Shown in pieces: positions 24,967 to 38,006 of a DNA stretch of 64,000 bases (the first letter of the stretch is position 1; every line of letters begins with the position of its first letter). The DNA lies in NCBI GenBank assembly GCA_963921425.1, contig OY992834.1, positions 248,001-312,000 on the forward strand, given 5' to 3'. Both the position numbers and the translations under genes were made by a program. The stretch comes from Dryas octopetala. Its lineage: Eukaryota; Streptophyta; Magnoliopsida; Rosales; Rosaceae. A model generated the notes under the pieces. It worked only from the letters and a program-made list of their open reading frames with translations. It made no database searches and had not been told where the DNA came from.

Positions 24967-27476
24967 TCAGGGCTTTGTTGGTTGCCAAGGTTGGTACCTG
25001 GTCCAGTCTCTCTGCCCTGGATTGAGGCTGTGCCCTTTGGAATGGTAAATAAACTCATCACCCTCACCAGTGAAATTTTCTTTGTGTTCAATGCCATACC
25101 TCTTTGGTTTTAGCATCAGAAGCTGCAACCAATTCATTTATTTGTTAGCTACATGTAACATTTTTTTTTTCAGTATACAGAATCAAATAAATAAGGAAGC
25201 AGGACTTGCCTCATCTCCTGTATGATCAGTTATGTAGTGTAGCCAACCATGCCATTCTGGTGGTACTTGAGAAGCATTGTAGCGACTCTTCTCTGCATAC
25301 TCAACCCATCTGTGTCTTCCTGTAAAATCCCTCTAGTGAATCAGTAAGCCATGCATACCACAATATCCTTGAAGCAAATGAAAACTTTGAAGAATGGCAT
25401 CGGATACACGAAAAAGGAAAAAAAAACAAGGGTTGTTTTATAGAACAGTCACTCTCTCCCAAACTTATGGTGGTAACTGCTTTTTTTTCTTTGGTGGGTG
25501 GTAACTGTATCCACACATGTGGATGGGGTCAAATATTATGTATCAAGGCATGCAAGCATCGGAATAAGCAGTGTTCAATTGTATGGGCAACCCCCTAGCC
25601 CACCTCTCTTTCCCAGCAATAAAAAGGGTTTGACAGTTTTGTTGGCTGAACCAATTTAAACTAAGGTCCCATATTTTTTATAAGAAAATAAGAAAACCTA
25701 TGGTGCTAAGAGAATTTGCACATTCCCAGGAAAATAAAACTATTTTTTCATATTCTTTCTAACCATAGGAATTAGGACTGGAAAAGATCTATAAGTTCAA
25801 ATCTACGTTTCACGATTTGCAGGCATTAAGGTGCGCCAGTTAATTACCATCACCTTTAGATGCTTCAATTATTAATGACATCATTTTAAAATGGCTTCTG
25901 CTCGGAAATGCTAATAGATTACACTGGAACTAACCATTCTTATTGCTACAGTACGAAAGGCATAAGAAGGGGAGAAAATGAAGAAACACTAACCATATTG
26001 AGTGTCAAGCTTCTCATAATATTTATTTCCAACTTTGTCAACACCAACAAGCCTTGCCCCAATATTGTGGATTTTAGTTTGCCTAAAAGCAATCAAATAA
26101 AAACTTGTTAGAGATGCTAAAGATAAAAACTGATGTTATATATAAATAATACCTTTGAAAATAGAAAACCAAGAAAACAATACACAGAAACTGCTCAGTT
26201 CAAGGCAGCAATAGATCAACCCCTTCTCAGACCTTGTACTCTCTTGTCCGACAATTTCATAGAAGCATGTTCAAAATAAATCCTAAGAACTTTTATTTTA
26301 CAAATCAAATAAATCCTAAGAATTTCAGTCAAGGTCCTTTCCAAGTTCCAAGCATGTTCTAAATAAATCCCTAGCATCCAAGTTCCAACTAGCCTACCAT
26401 TGATTTATGATCTTCGAATAGCATGCCATATAAACCTCTGCGACTCAGAATTCGAATGAACACAATTAAATTTTAACAAACATGGGATAGTTTGTTAGAA
26501 CATGCCCAGAACCTGGGATACTACAAACATAACTTTATCTGAACCTTTTCTTCAAAAGAACTAAAAAGTTATATCACATGCTTCTTTGTTAAACATATTT
26601 AAGTAACATTATTTTCAAGTATAAGAGAAATAATATGACTTACAGAAGATTTCCATCAGAAAGGCAGTTTCTGCAAGATTTGGAAGAGTAAACGGTCAGT
26701 ACTGTATAAAGATATAAAAAGCAATTTAAAAGCCATTCAAACAACTACAAAACCACATCTTAGTGAAGCCTGCAGATGAGAAAATGCTCCAGAATCCCTA
26801 TAACTATACTAGCAATACTTAAAATCATCCTTGTGCCCCAATCAGTAAAAGCTTTAGCCTTCAATTTGCATTCTTTCCTACATTGTCTTACTAAGCCAAG
26901 AGCTATAAACAGCAGAAAACAGACTCACAAAGTTTTCTGAACCCACCTAGCTCGAGACCTGTTTGATTCAGTCTCTCTCTCTCTCTCTCTCCCTCTCTCC
27001 TTAAGCTAACCTAAATTCATCATTTTCCAAAATTTTGACTCTTTTCCTAACAATTCTGGGAAACCAGACAGAGAACAAAGCAAACCTTCTAGGAAAAATA
27101 AAACAACGCAATCCCTCATTTCACTTACCTTTGGTCGCTAAGAAAATGTAATAAAAAAGCAAAACCAAAATCGAATCCAAAGGCTCATCATAGCAATCCC
27201 ACTTTGATTTGTATTATATTTATCAGGTACCAAAGAGGATGAATCAGATTCAAAAACATTAGTTACATTAAGGAAAAAATATATATTACTGGCTTCCAAA
27301 CACATATATCTATCTCAGAAGCAAAAATGAGATCATTGACACGCCCAAAAACTTTGCATTTAACAAAAAAATTGAGCGAGAACATACACGTAGCCTTCTT
27401 CCTTGAGCTCCCTTAAGAAGGTGCGGAGACCTCTCTCTCTGATCGCCTTCAAAACGCTCTTCACCACCGTCGCCAT
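24967..27476 (-). CDS. NDUFA12: NADH dehydrogenase (ubiquinone) 1 alpha subcomplex subunit 12 (complex I accessory subunit)
   Basis: Five exons: 27476-27388, 26670-26644 (only 27 bp), 26082-25994, 25319-25210, 25122-24967; 157 codons (156 aa), matching the plant B17.2/NDUFA12 length. The protein runs from a basic amphipathic start 'MATVVKSVLKAIRERGLR' through 'TKIHNIGARLVGVDK', 'GRHRWVEYAEKSRYNAS', 'VPPEWHGWLHYITDHTGDE' to 'GHSLNPGQRDWTRYQPW'. It is an accessory subunit of mitochondrial complex I, at the junction of matrix and membrane arms. Intron 4 uses a GC donor (GAG/gcaagt at 25210/25209). The 5' UTR has a CT microsatellite just upstream of the ATG. Transcribed divergently from HRD1. From memory the Arabidopsis orthologue is At3g03100, next to VGT1. 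Confidence 0.96.
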
Positions 27477-27477
27477 A

Positions 27478-27510
<33 letters not shown>

Positions 27511-28138
27511 AGCTCCCACTGTATTTCTCTCTCGTATTTTCAGTCAGACAGGGCCACAAGGCCCACGAGATGAGAAATCTGGGCCTGGCTGGATTTTGTC
27601 TCAGTCTGAGCCCGTGTTAATTATTTTTGGTTGGGTCAGAATAAGTTGGACGGGCTTGATTATATTAGGTCGGGTCTGATTAAATTCGGGTTGACTATGG
27701 GATGTATGGTCCTTTTTACACGTGGAAGCTTCTCATTGGTTAGACATACATCATTTTTTTGTTTTCTGAGAAAATAAAAGAACCCCAACCAGGAAGAACA
27801 GAGACCGGAAATTTGGAAAGGTTTTCAAGATAGAGCTTCTCAAAGGTATTCAGTTGTTTCAATTTTATGAATTTTCCATTTTTAAATAAAAATTGAATTA
27901 TTCTGGCAAATTGTCCTTGAAATTTCTGATTTCTGATTTCTGATTTCAGTGTTTGGTTAGGGGGTCTTCGGATCTTTGTTTTATTATGCTATCTTAGGAT
28001 ATATGATTTCATTCTATGCAGTGACTGAAAATCTAGGTCTAGAGTCTTGATGGCACTGTAAAATTCTTGAATTCAAATCTTTGGGCACCGATTCAGAAGC
28101 TTGTCAAAACTTGTGGTGTTACCAGCACGTTGAGGAAA
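27477..28138. promoter_or_regulatory. shared bidirectional promoter between NDUFA12 (-) and HRD1 (+)
   Basis: Only 662 bp separate the two start codons, so both promoters and 5' UTRs must lie here. A CT run (27483-27510) sits in the NDUFA12 5' UTR. On the HRD1 side a 5' UTR intron is likely: donor AAAG/gtattc near 27845 and acceptor ttctatgcag at about 28020, with three TTTCTGA repeats (about 27923-27948) inside it. Core promoter elements were not resolved. Confidence 0.6.
27483..27510. repeat. (CT)n microsatellite in the NDUFA12 5' leader
   Basis: About 14 CT units, 7 nt upstream of the NDUFA12 start codon; reads as (GA)n on the transcribed sense strand. Confidence 0.95.
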
Positions 28139-31100
28139 ATGATGAGGCTGCAAAGTTATGCGGGGATTAGTTTGATAGCAACCCTAGCGATTATATATCA
28201 TGCATTTAGCAGCAGAGGCCAATTTTACCCGGCCATGGTTTATTTGTCAACCTCCAAGATCAGTTTGGTGCTGCTTCTCAACATGGGTCTGGTCATTATG
28301 TGTATTATGTGGCAATTAACTAAAAAGCTATTCCTTGGAACACTCCGAGAAGCCGAGGTTGAGAGGCTTAATGAACAATCATGGAGGGAGGTCATGGAAA
28401 TCCTCTTTGCTATCACCATTTTCAGGCAGGACTTTTCGGTATCATTTCTTGCTATGGTCACAGCTCTGTTGTTGATCAAGGCTTTGCATTGGTTGGCTCA
28501 GAAGAGGGTTGAGTACATGGAGACTACTCCATCTGTGCCCACGCTGTCTCATGTTCGGATTGTTTCGTTTCTCGGGTTCTTGCTTGTTCTGGATAGTCTC
28601 TTTTTTTACAGCTCTGTTAGCTACTTGATAAAGACACAAAAGCCTTCGGTTTCCCTCTTCTTTTCATTTGAGTAAGTGATCCATCCTAATGCATCCCTTT
28701 TTTTTATTATTCCTTTAATTAACATTTAGAATACGCCACTCATTATTTGATTCAACTTAAATCATTTAGGCATCTTTTTATCTATAACTTACTATTGTAT
28801 TTAGTTCCAGTATATTGGAAATGGCTGAAATAAGTCTATCATGTGAAAAATAATTCATTTTTTCTTATATGCTTACACTGGCTTGGAAGTAGCCAGTAAT
28901 CTCATAGTAGAAAGTGATTGGTGGGTTTACTGATATGGTGGAGCATTGAATGAGTATGTATGTTCCAGGAAGGAAAGGCAATAGGGGAGATTAAGAGTTG
29001 TGATAGGATTATAAGTTCTTGAGATTATAGCGAAGCCTTCAACTTAAACGTTTGTGTAATTTTGGTTTCACAGTTTTGATGTGTGTGCCATGTGCATTGC
29101 ATCTTACTCATTTATGTTTTTTGTCAAGGCAATCATGCGGATAAGTGATTGTATATAGTTATTATGTTTTGCATTCTTCAGTGTTTCTCATTGTAATGAT
29201 GTCTATGATTTTGTATCTCAGGTACATGATACTAGCTACAACAACAGTGTCAACATTTGTGAAATATGTTTTCTATGTTAGCGACATGCTTATGGAGGGG
29301 CAATGGGAGAAAAAGCCCATTTACACGTTTTATTTGGAACTTATACGGGACTTGCTCCACTTATCTATGTATTTGTGCTTCTTTCTGGTGATTTTCATGT
29401 GAGTATTCTGTTTATCCTTACTGTTAGATAAGTCAGTAAGTCACGTATGTATAAGTGAATTGAAATATTCACAGACACCCTCAAATTTAAACTGATATTA
29501 GAGCGAGACCTGAATTGAAATATATTTGCAACCTCCCAATTTATGTTGAATTCAGTATTTCCAGCTCTCTAGTGGTGGAAGGAGGCCCACGTGTGAGAGG
29601 GAATTGTTAGAATATAAGATAATAGTTGGCCTACATCCTAACCATTTAAGCTTCAAGCTTTCTGGAATGATGGAAATCAGCAAAATTTAATAGTACAAAT
29701 TTTTTGCTTGCTGACATGCATTAGTTGAAGTTCTCCTAGCTTGATTGACGTTGAGTTGTCTCCCATCACAGGAATTATGGTGTGCCGTTGCACTTGATAC
29801 GCGAGCTCTATGAAACATTCAGGAACTTTAAGATTCGCGTTTCTGATTACATTCGTTATCGAAAGATCACTTCAAACATGAATGATCGATTCCCAGACGC
29901 TACACCTGAAGAGCTTAATGTGTAAGTTTAAAATCTGTTATTAGCTTCAAGTTTTTTATTTTGTGACAACTTCAAATTCTGCATATTAGAGTCTTAGTTC
30001 TTTCTGATGGATATGCAGAAGCGATGCAACCTGCATCATTTGTCGTGAAGAGATGACAACAGCCAAGAAACTGTTATGTGGACACCTTTTTCATGTGGAT
30101 TGCTTGCGATCATGGTTAGAGAGACAACATACCTGTCCTACTTGCAGAGCCCCAATTGTACCTCCCGAAAGTGGGACAGGTACAGCTGGAGGACAAAGTG
30201 GATCACGGTCAGATGCTCATCAACAGGGTAAACTTCTGATTTTTGCAGTTCTAGTTTTAAAAATTCATTTCCTTTTCTCTTGCAAGCATGTAGTTTCAAT
30301 GCCAAAGTATAAGAAAAATGATGGCACCAGCCAAATGCCAATTGGATTTATTGTGGCTTTAGTAACTTAGTACCACTTATTTCATGTTTCATGGTCTCTC
30401 TTTTGTTTTCATAAGCCACTTTGATCATATGGTACTTCAGTAAGATATGATGTCTCATTTATTCATTATAAAATTATGGTGGCTAATAATTTTAATTGGG
30501 AACAAGGACAGGCATCTCAGGTACAAATGGGGGTGGTGTTGCTGGTGATAATTTGAGCCGCCATGAAGCCAGACTCCGAGCTGCTGCTGCAGCTGCATCG
30601 ATATATGAGAAATCTTATGTATATCCATCAGCAAACAGACTAGTATGGTATGACATCTTTATTTTCCATTTTTATTGATGGAATATTCGTACTTTGGCAT
30701 TTTAAGTTTTTCCTCGATTTTAGGTATTTGCAGCCCTGTGCAAGTGTGCGTGCACTTGTGTATATCTCATGCAATTGTTCTTTTGAAACTATAATTTGGC
30801 ATGTGCAGTTTGTGTATGTGTGCCAGTGTGTCAGTGTGTATATTTGTGCATATATGTATGCTTTCAATCTGGATCTTGCAAAGCTGGAATGTGGCACTTG
30901 TGATCTGTACAACTAAAATTTTGGAAATCCTTACACTTCTGAAAGCTTGTATATGTAGTGATTAAACAATTTCAACCATTTAAAGATTGTGTAGGCCTAT
31001 TATGGGGTGCAACACAAAATATTAGAAGTTATGTACTATATCAAAAGCCTTTCAAATTTTGGATTTCTTTTATGTTTTCTTACTATAATGAAGCCCAGTT

Positions 31101-31745
31101 CGACTGGGGTGCCCACTTTGGATGTGTGGCACTGCATAGAAGGCTGCAAAGCAGAGCTTAACAAAGTATCTCCCGTTGTATGCAGGTCTCCTGGATATGT
31201 GGCACTTCCTCAGGTTCAAAGAAATTTGGCTGACTCCCCTAATACTGAATCTAGTGGAGAAGCTTTTATTGGACAATCACAACCACAGTTTTCAACCCCT
31301 GGTGGGCCTGCAAACTTGGCCTTCCCTCAGTTTCCACATTACATGTTTGGCCCTTTTGAGGCGCCTGGAACCAATGTGACCCATGGGGAGAGGTTGGGCA
31401 GTGATCCAAATATTACAGCTCCTCAGCTGGAGGCCCAGAAGAAATTTCTTCAGCACCAGATTGAGGTATTCTTCATTTTTGTGAAACATATGGCATTCAA
31501 AGAGAAGATAAATTGCTTCTGTTGTGTCTCATGACGACTCCCCTTTTTTATTGTGCTTCTTTCTTATAACTAATTTTCTTGGACAGGTCCTGCAGAATCA
31601 GCTCCAAATTTTACAGAAGCCAAAACCCAATGAAAACATGGATGCAGGTTCAACATCTTTGGATAGCAAAGGAAAGAATGTTGCATTTCCATCTTCATCA
31701 TCATCTGTTTCAGATTGTGGACGTCATGAGGAGGTTGATCATTGA
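28139..31745 (+). CDS. HRD1: ERAD E3 ubiquitin-protein ligase HRD1/SYNOVIOLIN homologue
   Basis: Seven exons: 28139-28671, 29222-29398, 29772-29921, 30019-30227, 30512-30647, 31186-31465, 31587-31745; 548 codons (547 aa). The N-terminal half is multi-span membrane sequence ('YAGISLIATLAIIYHAF', 'KISLVLLLNMGLVIMCI', 'LFAITIFRQDFSVSFLAM'). A cytosolic RING-H2 finger follows at residues 292-329: C292, C295, C307, H309, H312, C315, C326, C329. The tail is Gly/Ser/Pro-rich and ends in a Gln-rich helix. HRD1 sits in the ER membrane and ubiquitinates misfolded proteins for retrotranslocation and proteasomal decay. The start is set by homology (family proteins begin MMRL); an in-frame Met at 28067 would add 24 unconserved residues and is probably 5' UTR. 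Exon 5 could alternatively begin slightly earlier than 30512. Closest Arabidopsis genes are HRD1A/HRD1B. Confidence 0.94.
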
Positions 31746-32417
31746 TGAGATTGATTCATAGTCCTCGCATAACTGTAGGTATATTTTAAGAAGCAATATC
31801 TGGATACAAGGGGTTAGGGATGAACAACAGTACTTTGAGCAATGTTGCATAACTTCTATTTCTTTTCTTTTCTTTGTTTTTTAATCAAAAAGAAAAGTTA
31901 CGGTGCTGCTGGTGAATGATACATTTGTGCCTGATTATTTTTGGCCTTTGATACAAGTTATAACATGTGCATGGGTTTAGCTTTAAAGCCTTTAATTGCA
32001 CACACAAACGCATGGATTATCAACTATGAGACGTGAGAATACTCTTGACATTGCTGTTTTCTCTTTTGCGACATGTCGTAAGGTGGGACCAGTAACAATG
32101 AACGTGGAGCACGTGGTATTTTATGTTTTGCAAAACGACATTATGTTACAGGGTCTAACAGAACTGTACAGCAGCAGACGGATGAAGTAACAAAAGGCTT
32201 ATTAAAAATGGATATAAATTTTTGGCTGCTATTTAATATTGGGCAATAGGTCTGAAAGAGTATCTAAAGTTAACAAAAAAAAAGAAGGAATTTTTAAATT
32301 TAGTATTAGGCACGTGCTCTAATTCTCTGAGATTAGAATATAATTTTAAATTAAATATTTGCATCATATTTAGGAGATTCCTTGATTCGGGGCCTTCGGG
32401 CCGAAGAAGCACTCGAT

Positions 32418-32471
32418 CATTATAAAACTTAAAAGAAAAGGTTTCATTATAAAACTTAAAAGAAAAGGTTT
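32418..32471. repeat. 27-bp tandem duplication
   Basis: CATTATAAAACTTAAAAGAA followed by AAGGTTT is present twice head to tail. Confidence 0.9.
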
Positions 32472-32577
32472 CTTTTGAGTTGTTTCCGTCTGGCCAAATG
32501 ACCTTAATTTGATCATCAATACTGAAATATAATGTAAATAGGTCCCACTTCTTAAAGCAGCCCCCTACCTATCTCTT

Positions 32578-32617
32578 GGTCAGTGGTCAGTGGTCAGTGG
32601 TCAGTGGTCAGTGGTTA
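32578..32617. repeat. heptamer tandem repeat (GGTCAGT)5
   Basis: Five consecutive GGTCAGT units, followed by a degenerate unit (GGTTAGT). Confidence 0.95.
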
Positions 32618-32729
32618 GTTCTATATTAGGTAGGTGCTAGGTGTGATGCAATTTTCTAAGGAGTTGAGATTTTTTGCTACTTTTTTTTTTTTTGAGTGTT
32701 TTACGGTGTTTATATCTTAAAAAAAAGAC

Positions 32730-32830
32730 TTTTATATAATAAGTATATACACTATTGTATTTATCTCTTTTATTACGTGTTAAATCACATGATAAAAAAA
32801 ATAGATACAATAGTTATATATAAGATAAAT
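32730..32830. repeat. AT-rich palindrome, possible MITE remnant
   Basis: Left arm (32733-32779) with 'CACTATTGTATTTATCT' pairs with the reverse complement of the right arm (32787-32828) with 'AACTATTGTATCTATTT'. Short loop, no coding capacity. Confidence 0.6.
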
Positions 32831-34888
32831 TATTTCATCTAAAATTACTCCTTACTTTTTATTTAATTATCTTTTCAATATGAAATTCTAAATACTAAAC
32901 TCTAAGCGCTCAACTTCTAACACCATCTGCTCTGTCTATCTTTAAAAGTAAAGTTAACCTTATTGCTCTTGATCTCATATAACCATTGGACCAAAGTGAA
33001 GTTGTTGTGGTTGGTAAACTAACCCACAGCATTGACCTGCTTATATGATTGAATAGATTAGGCACCGGCTTCTCTCTAAATAACTAAAAATTGACGTTTT
33101 TGTTTCTGGGAATGGTGAAAAGATTCATATAAAGTTCACAAGATAAACAAAAGCATTTGGTTGAACGTACGTACGTGTTGGTCAAATTTCGTTATCAGAT
33201 TCATACATAGAATCTATTCCACTTGGGGTGGGGTGGGGGAGATATTAATTGCATCAGAATCTATTCCACTCCCTGTGGGAGGATCCATTAATTTTCTAAA
33301 GCTGTAATTAAGCACGTACCACTCATCAGTCCTGGTCATCACCTTTCACCAGAAATGAAAATGTACAAGGAAGGTAAACGGTGCAAGGAAGGATTATTAA
33401 GTGACATATGTAGTAAAATAAAGGTAATGGAAGCTAGATATATAAACATTGTTAAATTGACCAATATATATGATATTGTCTGGATTGTTAAACTGATTAT
33501 ATATATATATATATATATATGTCAAGTACGTACTGATTATAAGTAGTACGTGCTTAATTTCCTGCTAATTAATTAAGTGTTGCATGCCTTGATTATAAAG
33601 CCTGCTCACCTCAGTCATTGAAATAGATGATCGAATTGAACAAAAACCAAAACGTTCGAGTCCAACAACAGTCAATGGAAGGATCGATGGCTACACTAGT
33701 GTTGGATCTAATAAATGAATGGGAATTCATTGCATATTTTCCTGATCACATGTTGATAACTTAATTTCTAAAGCAGCCACATTTGATCAGATCTGGTCAA
33801 TGCGGTCATATTCATGTAATATATTGTCTAATTCTTATGGATTAGGTATAAACCATATACCATACACATGGACTTTCATTCGATCCCCCTACCCCTACCC
33901 CTACCTCAGTACCTCCAGCTAGGGCATATATGATATATGCATGCACTGGCCGCCAATTAAAGATAAAAAAAATTAATTAATTAATTATCTTGCTCATTGA
34001 ATTGTCAAACCACATTATAATATTTATATATTTATATATCATGCTAGCTATAGGCTATAGCTAGCTTGTTATTAATTTGTAAAAAGTAAGCAATCTTTAT
34101 AAGCCTTTCTCATCCATCATGAATGGCTGATCACTTGTATTATAAATTTACAATGCCTTTTTGCCTACTCTTGCCTACTCATCATCTTTCATAAAGCAAA
34201 ACTTGCAACACGCAAGTATATTCATATCGCTTGCAGATTTTCTGAAAAAAGCGATTGGTTCTCGCGTCCCTGTGCCCAAAAGGATGGGCGAGTTCGATTC
34301 AAGTGTTCATCGATCGGGTGCACATATATAATATTAATTAGTTGGCCCATAATCCAATCCAAATTAATAATATCAATTGATCGATCAGCTAGCATATATA
34401 ATTATAATATTGTGAAAAGTAAAAAATCTGTGACTTAAAAGGAAAAATAAGGGAGGCTACCAGGGAACGAGAAGAAGTACGTACTTTATAACATTAATGG
34501 AACATATTAGTCCATGTTAATGATTTGGAACGCTGCAAAGAGAAATTCTTGATTATTTCTACTTTCTAGAAGGAAATGACGAACTAGCTAGCTAAGCTTA
34601 ATTAGCCTTATAATCATTAGCTAGAGAAAAAAGCATACATATGTGATAACTATCATTCCTTTATGCGCGCATATATATATATATATCCAGTCACTTGGTC
34701 AAATCCAATTCCAAGCTAAATTCGACAATTTACAATTTACAATTTACAATTTACAACTTACAATGACAGGTTCCATCAAACTTAAAAAATTGTTTTTTTT
34801 TTTTTTTTGCCACTAACTTAAAAAATTGTATTTAACAGAGAAAAAAGTGTGTTAGAAGCATCCACGGCTAGCTTTAACCTTCACCACT

Positions 34889-34895
34889 TATAAAT
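34889..34895 (+). promoter_or_regulatory. candidate TATA box of the laccase gene
   Basis: TATAAAT lies 76-82 nt upstream of the laccase ATG (34971), a reasonable spacing for a short 5' UTR. Other AT-rich words nearby make this only a candidate. Confidence 0.35.
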
Positions 34896-34970
34896 TCATT
34901 CCATTATATATGTGTGCTTGCCTCTGTGGCTCCCTCATGAACTGATAGATCATTAATTTGACAATAATTC

Positions 34971-37568
34971 ATGTTGACCATGAAGATTTTTAGCTTGCAC
35001 CAGCTTTTAGGCTTAATGTTATTGTGTGTTGGCATCCTCCATTGCCAAGCTTGGCCTGCTCGTTACACTTTTGTGGTAAGTGTACTGTTATGCATATATG
35101 ACGTTACTAACTGAAATTATTGAGTAATTAATTCCTCTTAATTTGTAGCATGAAATTGTATATGCCCTGTTTAATTATCATGCCAAGGAACTTTGGCTTG
35201 CTCTGATTCTGAACCCAACGAGTCAACAAAATTGTTGAGCTCAAGCCTGTAGGGTTTGAGAAGCTAGAGTATGGAAGGAGTTGAATTAATATACATTTGA
35301 ATCCCGGCCACACACGCACACATATATAAGCTAGCTGATATGAGGGCTTTTTTTCTTTTGCCCCATTTCCTAGGAGGGTACTGTTGTTATCAGGATTCTT
35401 GATCATGATCATTGCACGTAATATATATATATATATATTTGTACGTATAATTTGTATGAATTGCATGCATGGAGTTGTGTTTTGATGTACATATATATAT
35501 ATATATGTTTCATTATGATCGAGTTGATTCATATATTTAATTTGTAGGTGGAAGAAACTCCATACAAAAGGCTGTGTAGCACAAAGAACATCTTGACTGT
35601 AAATGGTCAGTTTCCTGGACCAACCTTGTATGTTCACAAAGGAGATACCATCATCGTCGATGTCTATAACAAGGCCAATCGTAACATTACTATCCATTGG
35701 TAATATTTAATTAATTGTGACTTAATTCTATCGATCGATCCATTAAATAGTAGATTATATATCTGTGTGCTTTTGCTTAATTTCAGGCATGGAGTTAAGC
35801 AACCAAGGAATCCATGGTCGGACGGTCCTGATTATATCACGCAGTGCCCAATACAAGCAGGAGCTAGGTTTACCCAAACCATCCTATTTTCCACAGAGGA
35901 AGGGACCCTTTGGTGGCATGCTCACAGTGAATGGGATCGAGCCACTGTCCACGGTCCAATAATCATATACCCCAACAAGGGAACCAATAATTACCCCTTT
36001 CCCAAGCCTCATGCAGAAATTCCAATCATATTGGGTACGTACCAATTAAAGAAGTCTTCATCTTAATCACTGCCTAATTAAGGATGATTCATTCTGCAAC
36101 GAGTCAACAAATGATTAAGTAATGTTAAAATAATGAAGTCCTTATATATTAGTTTTGAAAATTTGCAGGAGAGTGGTGGAAGGAAGATATAGGAAAGCTT
36201 TATAATGAAACTCTTCAATCCGGAGGAGAAGCCAATATTTCGGATGCTTTTCTCATGAACGGTCAACCTGGCGATCTTTATCCATGCTCAAAACCAGGTC
36301 AACACCAAACTTAATTATCTTGAGAAAAATGGGACACAATTTAGCTGTTGGCAAATTAATTAATTGTCAGACAAAATGGGCTCATTTGGTTTTGTTACTA
36401 TTTGCAGAAACATTCAAGCTGGTAGTTGATTATGGCAAAACCTACCTACTAAGGCTAATCAATTCAGTTGTGCAAGAGATGCAATTTTTCTCCATTGCCA
36501 ATCACAAAGTCACCGTTGTAGGGTCAGACGCTAGCTACACCAAGCCATTTACAACAGATTATGTGACAATATCACCTGGCCAAACCATTGACCTATTGTT
36601 AAAAGCTGATCAAAGGCCTAACCACTACTACATCGCTTCTAAAGCATACGTTGGTGGCTCTGGGATTCCTTATGACAACACAACCACCACAGCCATACTA
36701 CAATACAGTGGAAACTACACCCCATCTTCACCTCCTTCCTTACCTAATCTTCCTTCTCATAACGACACCAATGCGTCGGTCCATTTTACTGCCAATCTTA
36801 AAAGCTTAGCTGATAAAAACCACCCCATTGACGTGCCAAAGAAGATATCAACTCACTTGTTTTACACAATTTCGGTCAACACAATACCGTGCCCAAATAA
36901 TTCATGTGCAGGGCCTAATGGGACTCGTCTGGCCGCTAGTGTCAACAACATTAGCTTTGTAAACCCCACAATTGACATTTTGCAAGCTTACTATTACCAT
37001 GTCAATGGGGCATTTGGGACTCGGTTTCCCAACTTTCCACCCTTGCTGTTTAATTTTACAGCACAGGACTTGCCGTTGTACTTACAGACCCCGAAACGAG
37101 GGACCGAGGTCAAAATACTGGACTATAATTCGACGGTGGAGCTTGTGTTACAGGGGACAAATTTAGTGGCAGGAGATGACCATCCAATGCATCTGCATGG
37201 ATTTAGTTTCTATGTAGTGGGATGGGGGCTTGGAAATTTTGACAAGGATAAGGACCCTTTGACATATAATCTTGTTGATCCTCCTCTTCAGAACACCATT
37301 GCTGTCCCTGTAAATGGCTGGACTACCATTAGATTCAAGGCAGACAATCCTGGTAAGTTAATTAATTATGACTTCTTGTTAATTAACTAATTAATTACAA
37401 TGAATGACAATTAATTACATTTTGTTGATGAGTATAGGAGTTTGGTTTATGCACTGTCATCTGGATCGGCATATGTCATGGGGCATGGATGTGACTTTCA
37501 TAGTGAAAAATGGAAAGGCTCCTGGAGCTCATGTCTTACCTCCACCACCGAATATGCCACCTTGCTGA
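34971..37568 (+). CDS. secreted laccase (multicopper oxidase), LAC14/LAC15-like
   Basis: Six exons: 34971-35075, 35548-35699, 35787-36034, 36169-36297, 36408-37352, 37438-37568; 570 codons (569 aa), normal for plant laccases. It starts with a signal peptide ('[16 protein letters not shown]'). All copper ligands are present: H85-W-H87-G, W-H130-A-H132-S, H470-P-M-H473-L-H475-G and H532-C533-H534 with H538 and axial M543. Many N-glycosylation sites (NIT, NET, NIS, NDT, NFT). Laccases oxidise phenolics (monolignols, flavonoids) in the apoplast with O2 reduced to water. A Met three codons downstream (34980) could also be the start. The region corresponding to the usual miR397 site is not complementary, so regulation by miR397 is unlikely. 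Part of its 3' end is copied into the following WAK-like duplication. Confidence 0.94.
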
Positions 37569-38006
37569 AGCTAGCGGTGGCTGTAATTATATGCTCATCA
37601 TAATGCATAATTCCGTGGACCAGTTTTTGATTCCATGGAATAAATTGGAGCAACTCCTTTCTACCATTATAAGTATTAATTGGCCTTCATTAATTATATG
37701 TTCCAAGAATTAATAAGATTATCATTTTGTAGACTTGTAATATTGTTTGGAAAATTAATAATTTTCAAAGATTGCCATCCCAATGGGTTTATCAGCATAC
37801 TTTGTCCATGAAGAGAAATTAAGCAAGCTGCCATAGCAATGGATATTATTAAAAATAACTCCAAATCTTGGAAGCAAACATATGAAAAGGAATAAAAAAT
37901 ACAAAAACAAAAATGAAGAATCAAAAGTAACTATCACACATCGTTTCCATTGCCCTGTTTTCTGTTCTCTGTTTCGCATTTGCAAGCAAGGGTTGTGGCT
38001 TTAAGC
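37569..38006. other. convergent 3' flanks of laccase and WAK-like gene 1
   Basis: 438 bp between the two stop codons. This stretch, with the last ~25 bp of laccase coding sequence, is the part duplicated at 40545-41088. Confidence 0.6.

Larger units (their letters stand above)
31746..34970. other. intergenic, HRD1 3' flank and laccase promoter region
   Basis: About 3.2 kb of AT-rich DNA with TA microsatellites (for example 33500-33519 and 34673-34686), two small tandem repeats and one palindrome (listed separately). Many CTAGCTAGC/ATCGATCG-like words occur from 34.0 kb on. No protein-coding frame with recognisable homology. Confidence 0.45.

Noticed and set aside
28067-28138. In-frame upstream Met of HRD1 adding 24 residues
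   Set aside because: Family proteins start at the MMRL residues at 28139; the extra stretch is unconserved and directly follows a probable 5' UTR intron.
34230-34320. tRNA or SINE at GCGTCCCTGTGCCC...GAGTTCGATTC
   Set aside because: A B-box-like word is present but no A-box or cloverleaf could be drawn.
36450-36490. miR397 target site in the laccase
   Set aside because: The equivalent segment (AATCAATTCAGTTGTGCAAGA) mismatches the expected target at about 10 of 21 positions, too many for cleavage.
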